A stretch of DNA of 64,000 bases from an uncultured Clostridium sp. (GCA_900553015.1 USBY01000007.1:1-64000); one strand, 5' to 3'. Shown: positions 53,601 to 61,904, counted from the stretch's first letter. Notes: generated from the sequence alone by a model not told the origin. Numbers and translations: made by a program.

Positions 53601-54362
53601 TTAAGATGAAGTTATATTCTTCCTAATCTTTTCTGGCATAAAACAATATGCATGTTTTTGCCAAAACTTCATGGCTGGCAAATACAAGTCATCCTCAGGA
53701 TCTAATTCCCAAGGGCGTGGCATAGTCTCTAATCCAGTAAATCTTATGTTAGTAATAACATAAAATACACCATCTATATCAACCATCTTTTCGAAGTTGA
53801 TAGAAAGACGCTGGATTGCTTGTGGAGCAGAAAATGCCATATAAACCGGATGCTTTTCGCCATAGCGAACGACCTTTACAAGGTCATCAACATCTTCGTA
53901 GAATGACAAAGGAGCAAAATCAGCATAACCAATAACTGATTCTGCTTTTACCCTATAATTTTTACTTTTGGATTCCAAATTTATTTGACTAATTGCTTTT
54001 TTTAAAAAAGAAAGATCAATATTGCAATAGAAATCCCTTGAAAAATATACAGGGTATAAATTTTGGGCATGCCCTATAAATTTAAGATTCCGTTTCCAGA
54101 AAGCTTTTGAAACTTCATAGGAATCTTTATATTTTATAAGTGCCAAAATAAGGCGTCTCTTGTGTCCTTTGCCAGAAAGCTCATAAGGAATGAGCAAAGA
54201 GATTCGCTCCATATCCTGATACAAATATGAACCTTCGATAACTTCTTTTGCCATATCTAATGTAACATGTTTATCAAGCCTAATTCCATACCGGGAATAA
54301 ACTTTAAAACCATTCTTAGATACAGCGATTAATTCTTTAGGTGGTGAGTTAGATTTTTTCAT
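53601..54362 (-). CDS. Orphan protein of unknown function, atypical base composition
   Basis: A 253-residue soluble protein that I do not recognise. The N-terminus reads IAVSKNGFKVYSRYGIRLD and the remainder alternates strands and helices with many aromatic residues (FWKRNLKFIGHAQNLYPVYF, PRPWELDPEDDLYLPAMKFW). No P-loop, metal cluster or membrane helix seen. Codon use is clearly less A+T-rich than that of neighbours, it is on the opposite strand, and it has its own promoter and terminator, as does the orphan at 10078. The start is separated from a GGGAGG ribosome site by a perfect hairpin. Probably acquired. Confidence 0.6.
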   Translation of the reverse strand: MKKSNSPPKELIAVSKNGFKVYSRYGIRLDKHVTLDMAKEVIEGSYLYQDMERISLLIPYELSGKGHKRRLILALIKYKDSYEVSKAFWKRNLKFIGHAQNLYPVYFSRDFYCNIDLSFLKKAISQINLESKSKNYRVKAESVIGYADFAPLSFYEDVDDLVKVVRYGEKHPVYMAFSAPQAIQRLSINFEKMVDIDGVFYVITNIRFTGLETMPRPWELDPEDDLYLPAMKFWQKHAYCFMPEKIRKNITSS

Positions 54363-54398
54363 AACATTTAGTTCTTAATAAATTAAGAACTACCTCCC
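54360..54398 (-). promoter_or_regulatory. Ribosome site separated from start codon by a perfect hairpin
   Basis: On the minus strand GGGAGG (54398-54393) is followed at once by TAGTTCTTAAT-TT-ATTAAGAACTA (54392-54369) and then six bases before ATG (54362). Without folding the spacing is 30 bases; with the hairpin folded it is 6, optimal. Same design as at 20702-20742. Confidence 0.65.
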
Positions 54399-54468
54399 TT
54401 CTAAAACTACAAGACCAGCAAAAGGAAACTATCCTTTATATGCTAATCAACCGTTTTGCTACAATGCC

Positions 54469-54497
54469 ATTATATAAGCATATTTAGCATAATACAA
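54469..54497 (-). promoter_or_regulatory. Promoter of the minus-strand orphan gene
   Basis: On the minus strand TTGTAT, 17-base spacer, TATAAT (54474-54469), giving a leader of about 100 bases. The spacer region is part of an ATGCTAA/TTAGCAT inverted repeat. Confidence 0.55.
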
Positions 54498-54574
54498 GTT
54501 TTTTGCAAAATTAAATAAATTTTTGTATAATAATGTCACATTATTATTAATAAAAATTAATGTTAGGAGGAAAA

Positions 54575-55405
54575 ATGTTAAATATAGGCTGTCACTTATC
54601 AATTTCTAAAGGATATGAAAATATGGGAAAGGAAGCACTAAAAATTGATGCTAATACGTTTCAATTTTTTACAAGAAATCCTAGAGGCGGAAAAATAAAA
54701 GAATTAAACATAGAAGATATAAATAATTTATTAGAAATTATGAAAAAAAATCAATTTGCTAAGATACTAGCACATGCACCATATACAATGAATTTGTGTT
54801 CCGATAAAGAAGATATTCGTAAATTTGCTAAAAACATGATGAAAGAAGATTTAGAAAGAATGGAATATCTACCAGGGAATATGTACAATTTCCATCCAGG
54901 AAGTCATGTGGGACAAGGAGTAGAACAAGGTATAGAATATATTGTAAAAGCTTTAAATGAAGTACTTACAAAAAATCAATCTACTACAGTATTATTAGAG
55001 ACAATGGCAGGAAAAGGAACAGAGATAGGAAGAAGTTTTGAAGAAATAAAAACAATAATAGATAAAGTCAGTTTAAAAGAAAAATTAGGAGTTTGTCTTG
55101 ATACTTGCCATATAAATGATGCTGGATATGATGTAAGTGATATTGATAAAGTATTAAATGAATTTGATAAAATTATAGGTTTAAAATATTTAAAAGCAAT
55201 ACATTTAAATGATAGTATGAATGAATTAGGAAGTCATAAAGATAGACATCAAAAAATAGGAGAAGGTACAATAGGTATTAAAAATTTTGAAAAAATTGTA
55301 AATCATCCTGTGTTAAGAGATTTGCCATTTTATTTAGAAACACCAAATGATTTAACAGGATATGCAAAAGAAATAAAATTACTAAGAAATTTGTATAAAA
55401 GTTAA
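54575..55405 (+). CDS. nfo: Endonuclease IV (AP endonuclease)
   Basis: Zinc-dependent AP endonuclease of base-excision repair, TIM barrel. Signatures: [97 protein letters not shown] and FYLETPND. 276 residues. ATG 54575 with AGGAGG; the frame continues upstream without a start signal. Together with the HhH-like protein at 10617 it could serve base excision. Confidence 0.95.
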   Translation: MLNIGCHLSISKGYENMGKEALKIDANTFQFFTRNPRGGKIKELNIEDINNLLEIMKKNQFAKILAHAPYTMNLCSDKEDIRKFAKNMMKEDLERMEYLPGNMYNFHPGSHVGQGVEQGIEYIVKALNEVLTKNQSTTVLLETMAGKGTEIGRSFEEIKTIIDKVSLKEKLGVCLDTCHINDAGYDVSDIDKVLNEFDKIIGLKYLKAIHLNDSMNELGSHKDRHQKIGEGTIGIKNFEKIVNHPVLRDLPFYLETPNDLTGYAKEIKLLRNLYKS

Positions 55406-55428
55406 AATAGAAGAAGGAGAGAAAATTA

Positions 55429-56370
55429 ATGCTTTCAGTAATGGAGGTAAAGAAGAGATTACCAAGAGATTTTATAGAAGAATTATATAGTTTACATTCA
55501 CCATTAGTTGCAGATAAAATTTTAGCTGGAATGGCAGGAAAAAGAAATACTACTTTGCGTGTAAATACATTAAAATACAATATTCAAGATCTAATGAGAT
55601 ATTTTAGAGAGATAAATATCAAGTTTGAAAGAGTGAGTTTTTTTAATGATGCATTAGTAATAAAAAACGCAACTGAAAAAGATATTCAAAAGCTAGATAT
55701 CTACGAAAAGGGATATATTTATTTGCAAAGTTTGTCTAGTATGATTCCACCACTAGTGCTGGGTGCGAAAGAGAATGAGCAAATATTGGATATGGCATCA
55801 GCACCAGGAAGTAAAACAACACAAATCTCTGCAATGATGAATAATACAGGAGATATTATTGCAAATGAATTGGACAAGATAAGATGTGAACGTTTAAAAT
55901 TTAATCTAAACAATCAAGGAGCAACAAATGTAGAAGTCATAAATGGATATGGCGAAAAATTAGGAGAGAAATATCCAGAAACCTTTGACAGAGTTTTGTT
56001 AGACACACCATGTAGTGGAGAAGGTAGATTTATTGCAGAAATAGCAGGTACATATCGAAATTGGTCAATGAAAACAGTAAAAGAACTTTCAAAAATACAA
56101 AGAAAACTTATAAAAAGTGGGTATACTGCATTAAAACCAGGTGGGATAATGGTATATTCTACATGTACTTTAAATTTGGAAGAAAACGAACATATTTTAA
56201 AATGGGCATTAGAAAATTTAAAGTTAAAAATGCTGGATATAGATTTAAATATAAAGAATGCAATACCAGGAGACAAACTTGGTACAAATTTAGGATTAGA
56301 AAAAGCAATAAAAATATTGCCTAATAAAGAAACAGAAGGATTTTTCATAGCAAAATTAAGAAAAATTTAA
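55429..56370 (+). CDS. RsmB/NOP2-family rRNA cytosine-C5 methyltransferase
   Basis: SAM-dependent m5C methyltransferase. An N-terminal RNA-binding segment (RVNTLKYNIQDLMRYF) precedes the catalytic core: LDMASAPGSKTTQ (SAM loop), NELDKIRCERLKFN, LLDTPCSGEGRF and YSTCTLNLEENE, with both catalytic cysteines. At 313 residues it is shorter than RsmF-type enzymes of Bacillota, lacking the C-terminal PUA/RsmF domain. Target nucleotide not inferable. Probably cotranscribed with nfo (23-base gap). Confidence 0.9.
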   Translation: MLSVMEVKKRLPRDFIEELYSLHSPLVADKILAGMAGKRNTTLRVNTLKYNIQDLMRYFREINIKFERVSFFNDALVIKNATEKDIQKLDIYEKGYIYLQSLSSMIPPLVLGAKENEQILDMASAPGSKTTQISAMMNNTGDIIANELDKIRCERLKFNLNNQGATNVEVINGYGEKLGEKYPETFDRVLLDTPCSGEGRFIAEIAGTYRNWSMKTVKELSKIQRKLIKSGYTALKPGGIMVYSTCTLNLEENEHILKWALENLKLKMLDIDLNIKNAIPGDKLGTNLGLEKAIKILPNKETEGFFIAKLRKI

Positions 56371-56385
56371 CAAGGAGGATAAAAT

Positions 56386-56793
56386 ATGGAGTCAAGAATT
56401 GAAGAAGCCGTTAATAAAAAGAAAAAAGGGTATAATTGCGCACAAGCAGTAGCTTGTACTTATTGTGATTATGCAGGAATTGATGAAGAAACAATGTTTA
56501 ATATATGCCAAGCTTTTGGTACTGGCATGGGAACACTAGAAGGAACCTGTGGTGCAATAGTTGGAGCAGGTGTTGTTTTAGGGATGATGAATAAGCAGAG
56601 ATTAAAAACGAATCAAGATATAAGAAAAATTATGCAGGGATTTAAAGCTCAAAATTCTACAGTTATTTGTAAAGAATTAAAAGGAATAGGAACAGGAAAA
56701 GTATTAAGAGAATGCAATGATTGTGTAAGAGATGCTGCTAGATTTTTAGAAAATATAATTGAAGAAAAAGAAAAACAGGTTGACGTAATTTAA
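56386..56793 (+). CDS. C_GCAxxG_C_C family redox protein
   Basis: A 135-residue member of the C_GCAxxG_C_C family, named for conserved cysteines: YNCAQAVACTYCDYAG, then GTGMGTLEGTCGAIVGAGVVLG and late VICKEL... ECNDCVRDA. The cysteines probably bind an FeS or other redox centre; physiological role unclear. Ribosome site AGGAGG. Third gene of the nfo run. Confidence 0.9.
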   Translation: MESRIEEAVNKKKKGYNCAQAVACTYCDYAGIDEETMFNICQAFGTGMGTLEGTCGAIVGAGVVLGMMNKQRLKTNQDIRKIMQGFKAQNSTVICKELKGIGTGKVLRECNDCVRDAARFLENIIEEKEKQVDVI

Positions 56794-56910
56794 ATTAGAT
56801 GCTAAAATAGAACTATGTTTTAAGAGTTTACCTAAAAGTATAAACTTGAGCGGTAAAGAGTAATAAAAAATTACTTACACTTAAAGTAAGATTAGATAAG
56901 AATAATTCGA

Positions 56911-56954
56911 GTCTTACAAAGGAGTCTTAAAGATTTCTTTGTAAGGCTTTTTTT
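56911..56954 (+). terminator. Terminator in leader of the acetyltransferase cluster
   Basis: GTCTTACAAAG pairs with CTTTGTAAGGC (11 bp with one G-U), then T7. Upstream CTTAC/GTAAG repeats (56873-56890) could form an alternative stem, so an attenuator is possible but it may just end the upstream run. Confidence 0.75.
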
Positions 56955-57017
56955 ATTATATATTAAAAGATATAATATACTAAAATAGAGATATATTTGT
57001 AAAAGGGGATAAAAATT

Positions 57018-57923
57018 ATGAGATATGAAGAGATGAAAGAAGAGGAGTTAAAGGAAACATTAGAATTGGTAAAAAGAGTTTTTGACGAATTTGAAGTACC
57101 AGATTATACAGATGAAGGAGTAACTAATTTTTATAAATTTATTGATTATGATAATATCTTAGAGCAGTTAAAGAATAATTTTAAGATTTTTGTTGCTAAA
57201 GATAAAGAAAAAATAATTGGAATGGTTTGTATAAGAGATTGTTCTCATGTTGCAATGTTATTTGTGGATAGAAAATATCATAAAAATGGAATTGGAACAG
57301 AATTAATGAATATAGCAAAAAAATATTGCCAAGAAAAAAATGGGACTAATTATAAGCTAACAGTAAATTCAGCACCGTTTGCAATAGATTTTTACGATAA
57401 AATTGGCTTTAAAGATACTGGAAAAGAGCAAACTGTTGATGGGATAAGATTTTTACCAATGCAAATGTTAATGTATAAATTTAAAGACTATATAGATGAA
57501 TATTTTAACTACTTATATCAGACTAAAAAGGAATGTTTTAAATGGTATGTAGAAAAAATATATGGCCCTTGGGAAGATGAATTTCAGTTAGAATTTTTTA
57601 AAAACTTTATAAGAGAAAAAAGAAATTATATAAAAGTAATAATTTATAATGATAGACCAATAGGTATGTTTACAAATTATATTAATGATGATGGAGACGA
57701 TTTTATAGATTTATTTTACATAGATAAAGCCTATCAAGGAAGTGGAATTGGAACACAAATTTTAAAAGAACAATTATTAGCAGACAAAAAAAGTAATATA
57801 AATACTATATTACAAGTATTTAGAGAAAATCCAGCAAAGAAATTATATGAAAAAGTTGGATTTGAAATATATGATGAAACAAATACTCATTATAAAATGA
57901 TTAAAAAGATAAAGGAGGAATAG
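57018..57923 (+). CDS. Tandem-GNAT acetyltransferase
   Basis: A 301-residue protein with two GNAT domains. The first (about 1-155) has FVDRKYHKNGIGTELMNIAKK as acetyl-CoA loop and FAIDFYDKIGFK; the second (about 160-298) has YIDKAYQGSGIGTQILKEQL and NPAKKLYEKVGFE. Substrate unknown; double GNATs include mycothiol and drug acetyltransferases. Ribosome site AAAGGGG. First gene of a four-gene unit (57018-60123). Confidence 0.85.
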   Translation: MRYEEMKEEELKETLELVKRVFDEFEVPDYTDEGVTNFYKFIDYDNILEQLKNNFKIFVAKDKEKIIGMVCIRDCSHVAMLFVDRKYHKNGIGTELMNIAKKYCQEKNGTNYKLTVNSAPFAIDFYDKIGFKDTGKEQTVDGIRFLPMQMLMYKFKDYIDEYFNYLYQTKKECFKWYVEKIYGPWEDEFQLEFFKNFIREKRNYIKVIIYNDRPIGMFTNYINDDGDDFIDLFYIDKAYQGSGIGTQILKEQLLADKKSNINTILQVFRENPAKKLYEKVGFEIYDETNTHYKMIKKIKEE

Positions 57924-57925
57924 CT

Positions 57926-58489
57926 ATGGCTAAATTTGTATTAATATGTGGACCGCAAGCTGTAGGTAAAATGACAGTTGGTCAAGAGCTTGCAAAATTG
58001 ACAGGGTTAAAATTTATGCATAACCATGAAACGATAGATTTACCATTAAAGTTTTTCGAATTTAAGTCAGAGCAAAGAGAACGTTTAACAGATTTGTTTA
58101 GATTTTCAATCTTTGAGGAAGTTGCAAAAAGTGATTTAAAAGGAATGATATTTACTTTAATGTGGGCTTTCGAAAGACAAGAAGATTGGGATTGGGTACA
58201 ACGAATAAAAGATATATATGATAAAGAAAATGGTGAATTTTATGTTGTTGAACTAGAAACAACTTTAGAAGAAAGGCTAAAAAGAAATAAGACCGAAAAT
58301 AGACTAAAAAATAAACCTACTAAAAGGGATTTAGAATTTAGTGAGAAGGAATTATTAAAATCTGTAGATAAGCATAGACTAAATTCATATGAAGGAGAAG
58401 TAAAATACGAAAATTATATAAAAATAAATAACACAAATATCTCGGCGAAAGATACAGCAAAAATAATACAAGAAAAGTTTAAATTATAG
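57926..58489 (+). CDS. P-loop kinase-like ATPase
   Basis: A 187-residue small kinase fold. Walker A is GPQAVGKMTVG (9-19), unusual for Met after Lys; LKFMHNHETIDLPLKFF follows, and a LID-like ETTLEERLKRNKTENR near residues 110-125. Similar proteins are annotated as shikimate-kinase-like or AAA proteins of unknown substrate and often sit with acetyltransferase genes. Ribosome site AAAGGAGG; 2 bases after the tandem GNAT gene. Confidence 0.78.
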   Translation: MAKFVLICGPQAVGKMTVGQELAKLTGLKFMHNHETIDLPLKFFEFKSEQRERLTDLFRFSIFEEVAKSDLKGMIFTLMWAFERQEDWDWVQRIKDIYDKENGEFYVVELETTLEERLKRNKTENRLKNKPTKRDLEFSEKELLKSVDKHRLNSYEGEVKYENYIKINNTNISAKDTAKIIQEKFKL

Positions 58490-58502
58490 GAGGAAATTTA
58501 CA

Positions 58503-59576
58503 ATGGAAGATGAATTAGAATTAATATTTCCATCAAAAGAATATAAAGAACAAATAGAAGAATTTAAAGAAGAATTTATACAAAATAATGAAAATAATAT
58601 ACCTGGTGGTGGAGGATTAGAAAGAGAAGAAACATTTGAAGCTTGGATGCAAAAAATTAATGATGATCTTTCAGAAGAAAAAAGTAAAGCAAGAGGAAGA
58701 GTTCCATCAGTATTATATTTAGCCTTTAGAAAGCAAGATCAAAGATTAATAGGAATAATTCAAATAAGATGTAAATTAAATGATTATTTATTAAATTTTG
58801 GAGGACATATTGGAGATTCCATAAGACCTTCGGAAAGAAATAAGGGCTATAGTACAAAAATGATAGCTTTAGCGCTTAAAGAGGCTAAAAAATTAGGTAT
58901 AGGAAATGTTCTAATGACTTGTAATAAAAACAATTTAGCATCTGCTAGAACAATTATAAAAAATGGTGGTAAATTAGAAAATGAAGTGATTGAAGATAAT
59001 AAAATAGTACAAAGATATTGGATAACTCTAAAAAAGAGATATGCAGATGGTAGAAATAAAGCTAACCATATATTAGAAAGTGATTTTAAAAATTTAAGAA
59101 TAGATAATTATGAATTTAAAGGGAATATATCTTTGTTAACAATAAAAAAAGTTAGAAAAGAATGGCGAATAGATGTAGAACAAAGGTGCATTTTAGCTAA
59201 CAATTACAATTGGCTAGAAATATATCCAGATGGTAAAAATTATTGTATTACTACAATGTTTGATGAGAATGATAATATAGCTGAATGGTATTTTGATATT
59301 GCAAAAGAACTAGGAGAAGAGAATGGAATTCCATATGAGGATGACCTTTATTTAGATGTAGTAATAGTGCCAGATGGAAGAATACATATATTAGATGAAG
59401 ATGAATTAAAAAGTGCATATGATAGAAAAGAAGTAAGTAAAGAAGAATACGAAATGGCTTATAGAGTTGCAAATAAGATTATAGAAAAAGGAAAAAATAA
59501 GAAATATTTAGATGAACTAACAAAATTTACAACAAAATATTTAAAAATATTAAGAGGTGATAAAGATGTATTATAA
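58503..59576 (+). CDS. GNAT acetyltransferase fused to a DUF402 domain
   Basis: A 357-residue fusion. Residues 1-175 are a GNAT domain (GDSIRPSERNKGYSTKMIALALKEA, with loop R-P-S-E-R-N-K-G-Y, and NNLASARTIIKNGG). Residues about 185-350 are a DUF402 domain with NYNWLEIYPDGKNYCITTMFD, EWYFDIAKELG, DDLYLDVVIVPDG and ILDEDELKSAYDRKEVSKEEYEMAY; DUF402 members include nucleoside-diphosphate phosphatases and FomD. Metal-binding Asp/Glu residues appear kept. The fusion could couple acetylation to diphosphate hydrolysis of one nucleotide-like ligand, which is speculation. Ribosome site AGGAGG. Confidence 0.82.
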   Translation: MEDELELIFPSKEYKEQIEEFKEEFIQNNENNIPGGGGLEREETFEAWMQKINDDLSEEKSKARGRVPSVLYLAFRKQDQRLIGIIQIRCKLNDYLLNFGGHIGDSIRPSERNKGYSTKMIALALKEAKKLGIGNVLMTCNKNNLASARTIIKNGGKLENEVIEDNKIVQRYWITLKKRYADGRNKANHILESDFKNLRIDNYEFKGNISLLTIKKVRKEWRIDVEQRCILANNYNWLEIYPDGKNYCITTMFDENDNIAEWYFDIAKELGEENGIPYEDDLYLDVVIVPDGRIHILDEDELKSAYDRKEVSKEEYEMAYRVANKIIEKGKNKKYLDELTKFTTKYLKILRGDKDVL

Positions 59577-60123
59577 AAAATTAATTGGAAAGAATATTTA
59601 TTTAGCTCCAAAGACAATAGAAGATGCAGAAAAGTATGCAGAATGGTTAAATGATTTTAGGACTACAGATTATTTAGGCAAGAGTGGAAAGATAATGACG
59701 TTAGAAAAAGAAAGAGAATATTTAGAAACTCATATAGATGATGAAGCAACACTTAATATTATAACATTATCAGAAGATAAATTAATAGGTACAGTAGGAA
59801 TAGAAAATATAGATCATCTAAATAAAAGAGGAACTTTAGGAATTTTTATAGGAGATGTAGAAGAAAGAGAAAAGGGTTATGGAACAGAGGCAATTAATTT
59901 AATTTTGGATTATGGATTTAATTATTTGAATTTAAACAATATAAAATTAGATGTTGTAGAATTTAATGAAAGAGCAATAGCATGTTATAAAAAGTGTGGC
60001 TTTAAAGAATGTGGTCGTAGAAGAAAATGCGAATTTATCGATGGAAAGTATTATGACAGGCTTAGTATGGATATTTTAAAAGAAGAATTTGCGGGAAAGT
60101 ACATATTAAATAGAAATATTTAG
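59566..60123 (+). CDS. RimJ/RimL-type GNAT acetyltransferase
   Basis: A 185-residue GNAT with features of the RimJ/SpeG group: LIGTVGIENIDHLNKRGTLGIFIG, GYGTEAINLILDYGF (acetyl-CoA loop), NERAIACYKKCGFKECGRRR. Start ATG 59566 with GAGGTG upstream, overlapping the preceding gene by 11 bases. Possible substrates are N-terminal residues, polyamines or drugs. Last gene of the cluster. Confidence 0.85.
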   Translation: MYYKKLIGKNIYLAPKTIEDAEKYAEWLNDFRTTDYLGKSGKIMTLEKEREYLETHIDDEATLNIITLSEDKLIGTVGIENIDHLNKRGTLGIFIGDVEEREKGYGTEAINLILDYGFNYLNLNNIKLDVVEFNERAIACYKKCGFKECGRRRKCEFIDGKYYDRLSMDILKEEFAGKYILNRNI

Positions 60124-60141
60124 TAAAGCATCCAAATTATG

Positions 60142-60170
60142 TAGACTTAATCAGCTAAATATGTTACAAT
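60142..60170 (+). promoter_or_regulatory. Promoter of the orphan gene at 60217
   Basis: TAGACT, 17-base spacer, TACAAT. Confidence 0.55.
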
Positions 60171-60216
60171 TATATAGGTAGTAACTGTTGAAATAAATAC
60201 ATATGGAGGGTACTTT

Positions 60217-60819
60217 ATGTGGAAATATTTTAAGGATCTTGAAAGGATGCTTTCTGTTAGGGAACTGAATGACTTGGCAACAGAAATAGCGGAAGCATAT
60301 GCAGACAAAGAAAGTGCAGCTATTACAAAGTCCGAACTGGCACGGGAGAATGATATGACTGTTAAATTAGTCAGTGAACTCTTAGACTATGCAGTAGTTC
60401 ATAGCTTGGTAAGCGAAGCAACAGTAAACCGGATGGAAAGACGAGCGCTTGCAAATCAAAAAAGGCACTCACCAGATGGGGAAAGTTTTTCTGCTAAAGC
60501 ACATTATTCTGAACTGCGCAAAAAACGTGTGGAACAGGAAGTGTTCAGCTTTTCTGAGAGCAGAATACTCGAGTTAGCTGTGAATTTCGCAGATGAAACA
60601 GACAAAAGCAAAGAAGACTTTGCAATTCGTTATGGAGTTGCAAAGAAAACGGTGGACATTATCCTGAAAAAAGCCATTACAGAAAATATCTGTAATGATG
60701 AAACTTTTAGAAGGATTGAAGAAAGGTCTGTCAGGAACAATGATACTCCTGAGACAAGAGCCTTTTTCAAACAACTTCACGAAAGGCGTGAAGCAAAAAA
60801 GAAAAACTTTTTTGCATAA
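60217..60819 (+). CDS. Orphan protein with two HTH-like repeats, atypical composition
   Basis: A 200-residue protein that I do not recognise. It has two similar halves: residues 12-90 (LSVRELNDLATEIAEAYAD...ARENDMTVKLVSELLDYAV... VNRMERRALAN) and 107-195 (FSESRILELAVNFADETD...AIRYGVAKKTVDIILKKAI...FRRIEERSVRN). Each holds a helix-turn-helix-like stretch followed by a charged helix. This suggests a sequence-specific nucleic-acid binder. Codon use is less A+T-rich than neighbours, and it has its own promoter, terminator and a repeat-element copy just after it. Probably acquired. Confidence 0.62.
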   Translation: MWKYFKDLERMLSVRELNDLATEIAEAYADKESAAITKSELARENDMTVKLVSELLDYAVVHSLVSEATVNRMERRALANQKRHSPDGESFSAKAHYSELRKKRVEQEVFSFSESRILELAVNFADETDKSKEDFAIRYGVAKKTVDIILKKAITENICNDETFRRIEERSVRNNDTPETRAFFKQLHERREAKKKNFFA

Positions 60820-60840
60820 GCTGTACCAAAGCACAGAAGC

Positions 60841-60882
60841 AGCATGGAAGATATTTTTCCAGTTGCTTTTGTTTTTTTTTTT
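60841..60882 (+). terminator. Terminator of orphan gene
   Basis: AGCA-x-TGGAA and TTCCA-xx-TGCT with GATATTT-type loop, followed by a long T-run (about 12). Confidence 0.75.
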
Positions 60883-60912
60883 GAACTTTAGGGACGGAGC
60901 TTAAAGTTCAAA
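60880..60912 (-). repeat. 33-base hairpin element, inverted copy of 23355
   Basis: Exact reverse complement of 23355-23387: TTTGAACTTTA, centre GGGACGGAGCT, TAAAGTTCAAA. It begins within the T-run of the preceding terminator. Confidence 0.85.
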
Positions 60913-61015
60913 AATTATGTAAATTACAATAAATTTTGTATTCGATATATACTTATTGGGAATATAAAGTATAAAACAAATAAAAATAGAAACAATAAAC
61001 AAAGGAGGTAAAAAT

Positions 61016-61450
61016 ATGGAAGAGAAAAATTTAAAAATATTAAAAGAAATTCATAAAGCCACAAAAATGGGAATGGATTCAATATCCTTTGTTGCAGAAA
61101 AATTAGATGATAATAAATTAAAAGATAACTTAAGTTTCCAATACACACAATATGGACAAGTAATGGATAGAGTAAACAAATTATATGAAAACTACGGAGA
61201 AATACCAGAAGACAAAAACGTTATGAATACAATAATGGGATGGACAGGAGTACAAATGAATACAATGGCAGACAAGAGCCCATCACATATAGCAGAAATA
61301 ATGATAGAAGGAACGACAATGGGAATAATAGAAGGAAGAAAACTAATGAATAATGATGCAGATCAAGCATCAAAAGACGTAAAAGACTTATTAAACAACT
61401 TTGTAACATTCCAAGAAAATAATGTAGAACAACTAAAGAAATTTTTATAA
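61016..61450 (+). CDS. All-helical bundle protein of unknown function
   Basis: A 144-residue soluble protein without recognised family. Four amphipathic helices are apparent (KNLKILKEIHKATKMGMDSI, KLKDNLSFQYTQYGQVMDRV, a WTGVQMNTMADKSP segment, AEIMIEGTTMGIIEGRKLM and a last one), as in ferritin-like or DUF2383-type bundles, with E and H residues that could bind metal, though no full EXXH pair is seen. Very strong ribosome site AAAGGAGG. Followed directly by a repeat-family copy. Confidence 0.65.
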   Translation: MEEKNLKILKEIHKATKMGMDSISFVAEKLDDNKLKDNLSFQYTQYGQVMDRVNKLYENYGEIPEDKNVMNTIMGWTGVQMNTMADKSPSHIAEIMIEGTTMGIIEGRKLMNNDADQASKDVKDLLNNFVTFQENNVEQLKKFL

Positions 61451-61459
61451 AAATTAGCA

Positions 61460-61492
61460 ATAGGGATTTGGGGACGTTCCTTAAATCCCTAT
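61460..61492 (+). repeat. Interspersed repeat, copy 6 (minimal form)
   Basis: ATAGGGATTT and AAATCCCTAT form perfect 10-base terminal inverted repeats around GGGGACGTTCCTT. This 33-base copy appears to be the basic unit of the family. Confidence 0.85.
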
Positions 61493-61519
61493 AGTATAAA
61501 TAAAATGATAAAATAATAC

Positions 61520-61548
61520 TTGCAAATATTGGTAACAGCAGGTATAAT
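61520..61548 (+). promoter_or_regulatory. Promoter of the tyrS leader
   Basis: TTGCAA, 17-base spacer, TATAAT, so transcription would begin near 61555. Confidence 0.75.
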
Positions 61549-61554
61549 AGTAAT

Positions 61555-61775
61555 ACAATTGAATTTAATTATGTTTTAAAAAGAAACCAAGTAGTAATTT
61601 ATAGTAACTTATAGAGAGGCAATGGTTGGTGGAAATTGCTAGAATATAAATTTACGAATTACATTTCTTATAGTAATTAACGTGTAGCTACGATAAGCTG
61701 TAAAGAGGCAATTTAAAATTGTAAATAAAGGTGGTACCACGAGACACATCGTCCTTTAAGGAGATGTGTCTTTTT
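61555..61775 (+). promoter_or_regulatory. T-box leader, tyrosine specificity
   Basis: Senses uncharged tRNA-Tyr by pairing and then allows read-through into tyrS. Visible parts: specifier-loop E motif AGTA (61603-61606) with GAA (61656-61658), specifier TAC (61660-61662, a Tyr codon) followed by A, distal stem-I AGAGAGG and GGTTGGTG (61624-61631), and the T-box AAGGTGGTACCACGA (61728-61742). UGGU in the T-box matches the A discriminator of tRNA-Tyr. The terminator is GACACATC...GATGTGTC plus T5 (61743-61775). Start of the RNA is estimated from the promoter. Confidence 0.92.
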
Positions 61776-61796
61776 GAATTTTTAGGAGGTGATGCT

Positions 61797-61904
61797 ATGA
61801 CCCAATCGTTTAGAATGAAAACAATAATCGATGGGTTCTTCTACGAAAATTCATATAATATAATCAAAAAAACTAAAATAATAGTAAGGAGAATATTAAT
61901 ATGA
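61797..61904 (+). CDS. 35-codon open frame between T-box and tyrS
   Basis: A near-perfect ribosome site (AGGAGGTGAT) precedes ATG 61797. The frame encodes 35 residues beginning MTQSFRMKTIIDGFFYEN and ends with TGA overlapping the tyrS ATG (ATGA), so translation would be coupled to tyrS. It has two tyrosines (FFYENSY). It may be a small protein, or a translational enhancer or second regulatory layer for tyrS. No family recognised; peptide existence is unproven. Confidence 0.5.
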   Translation: MTQSFRMKTIIDGFFYENSYNIIKKTKIIVRRILI

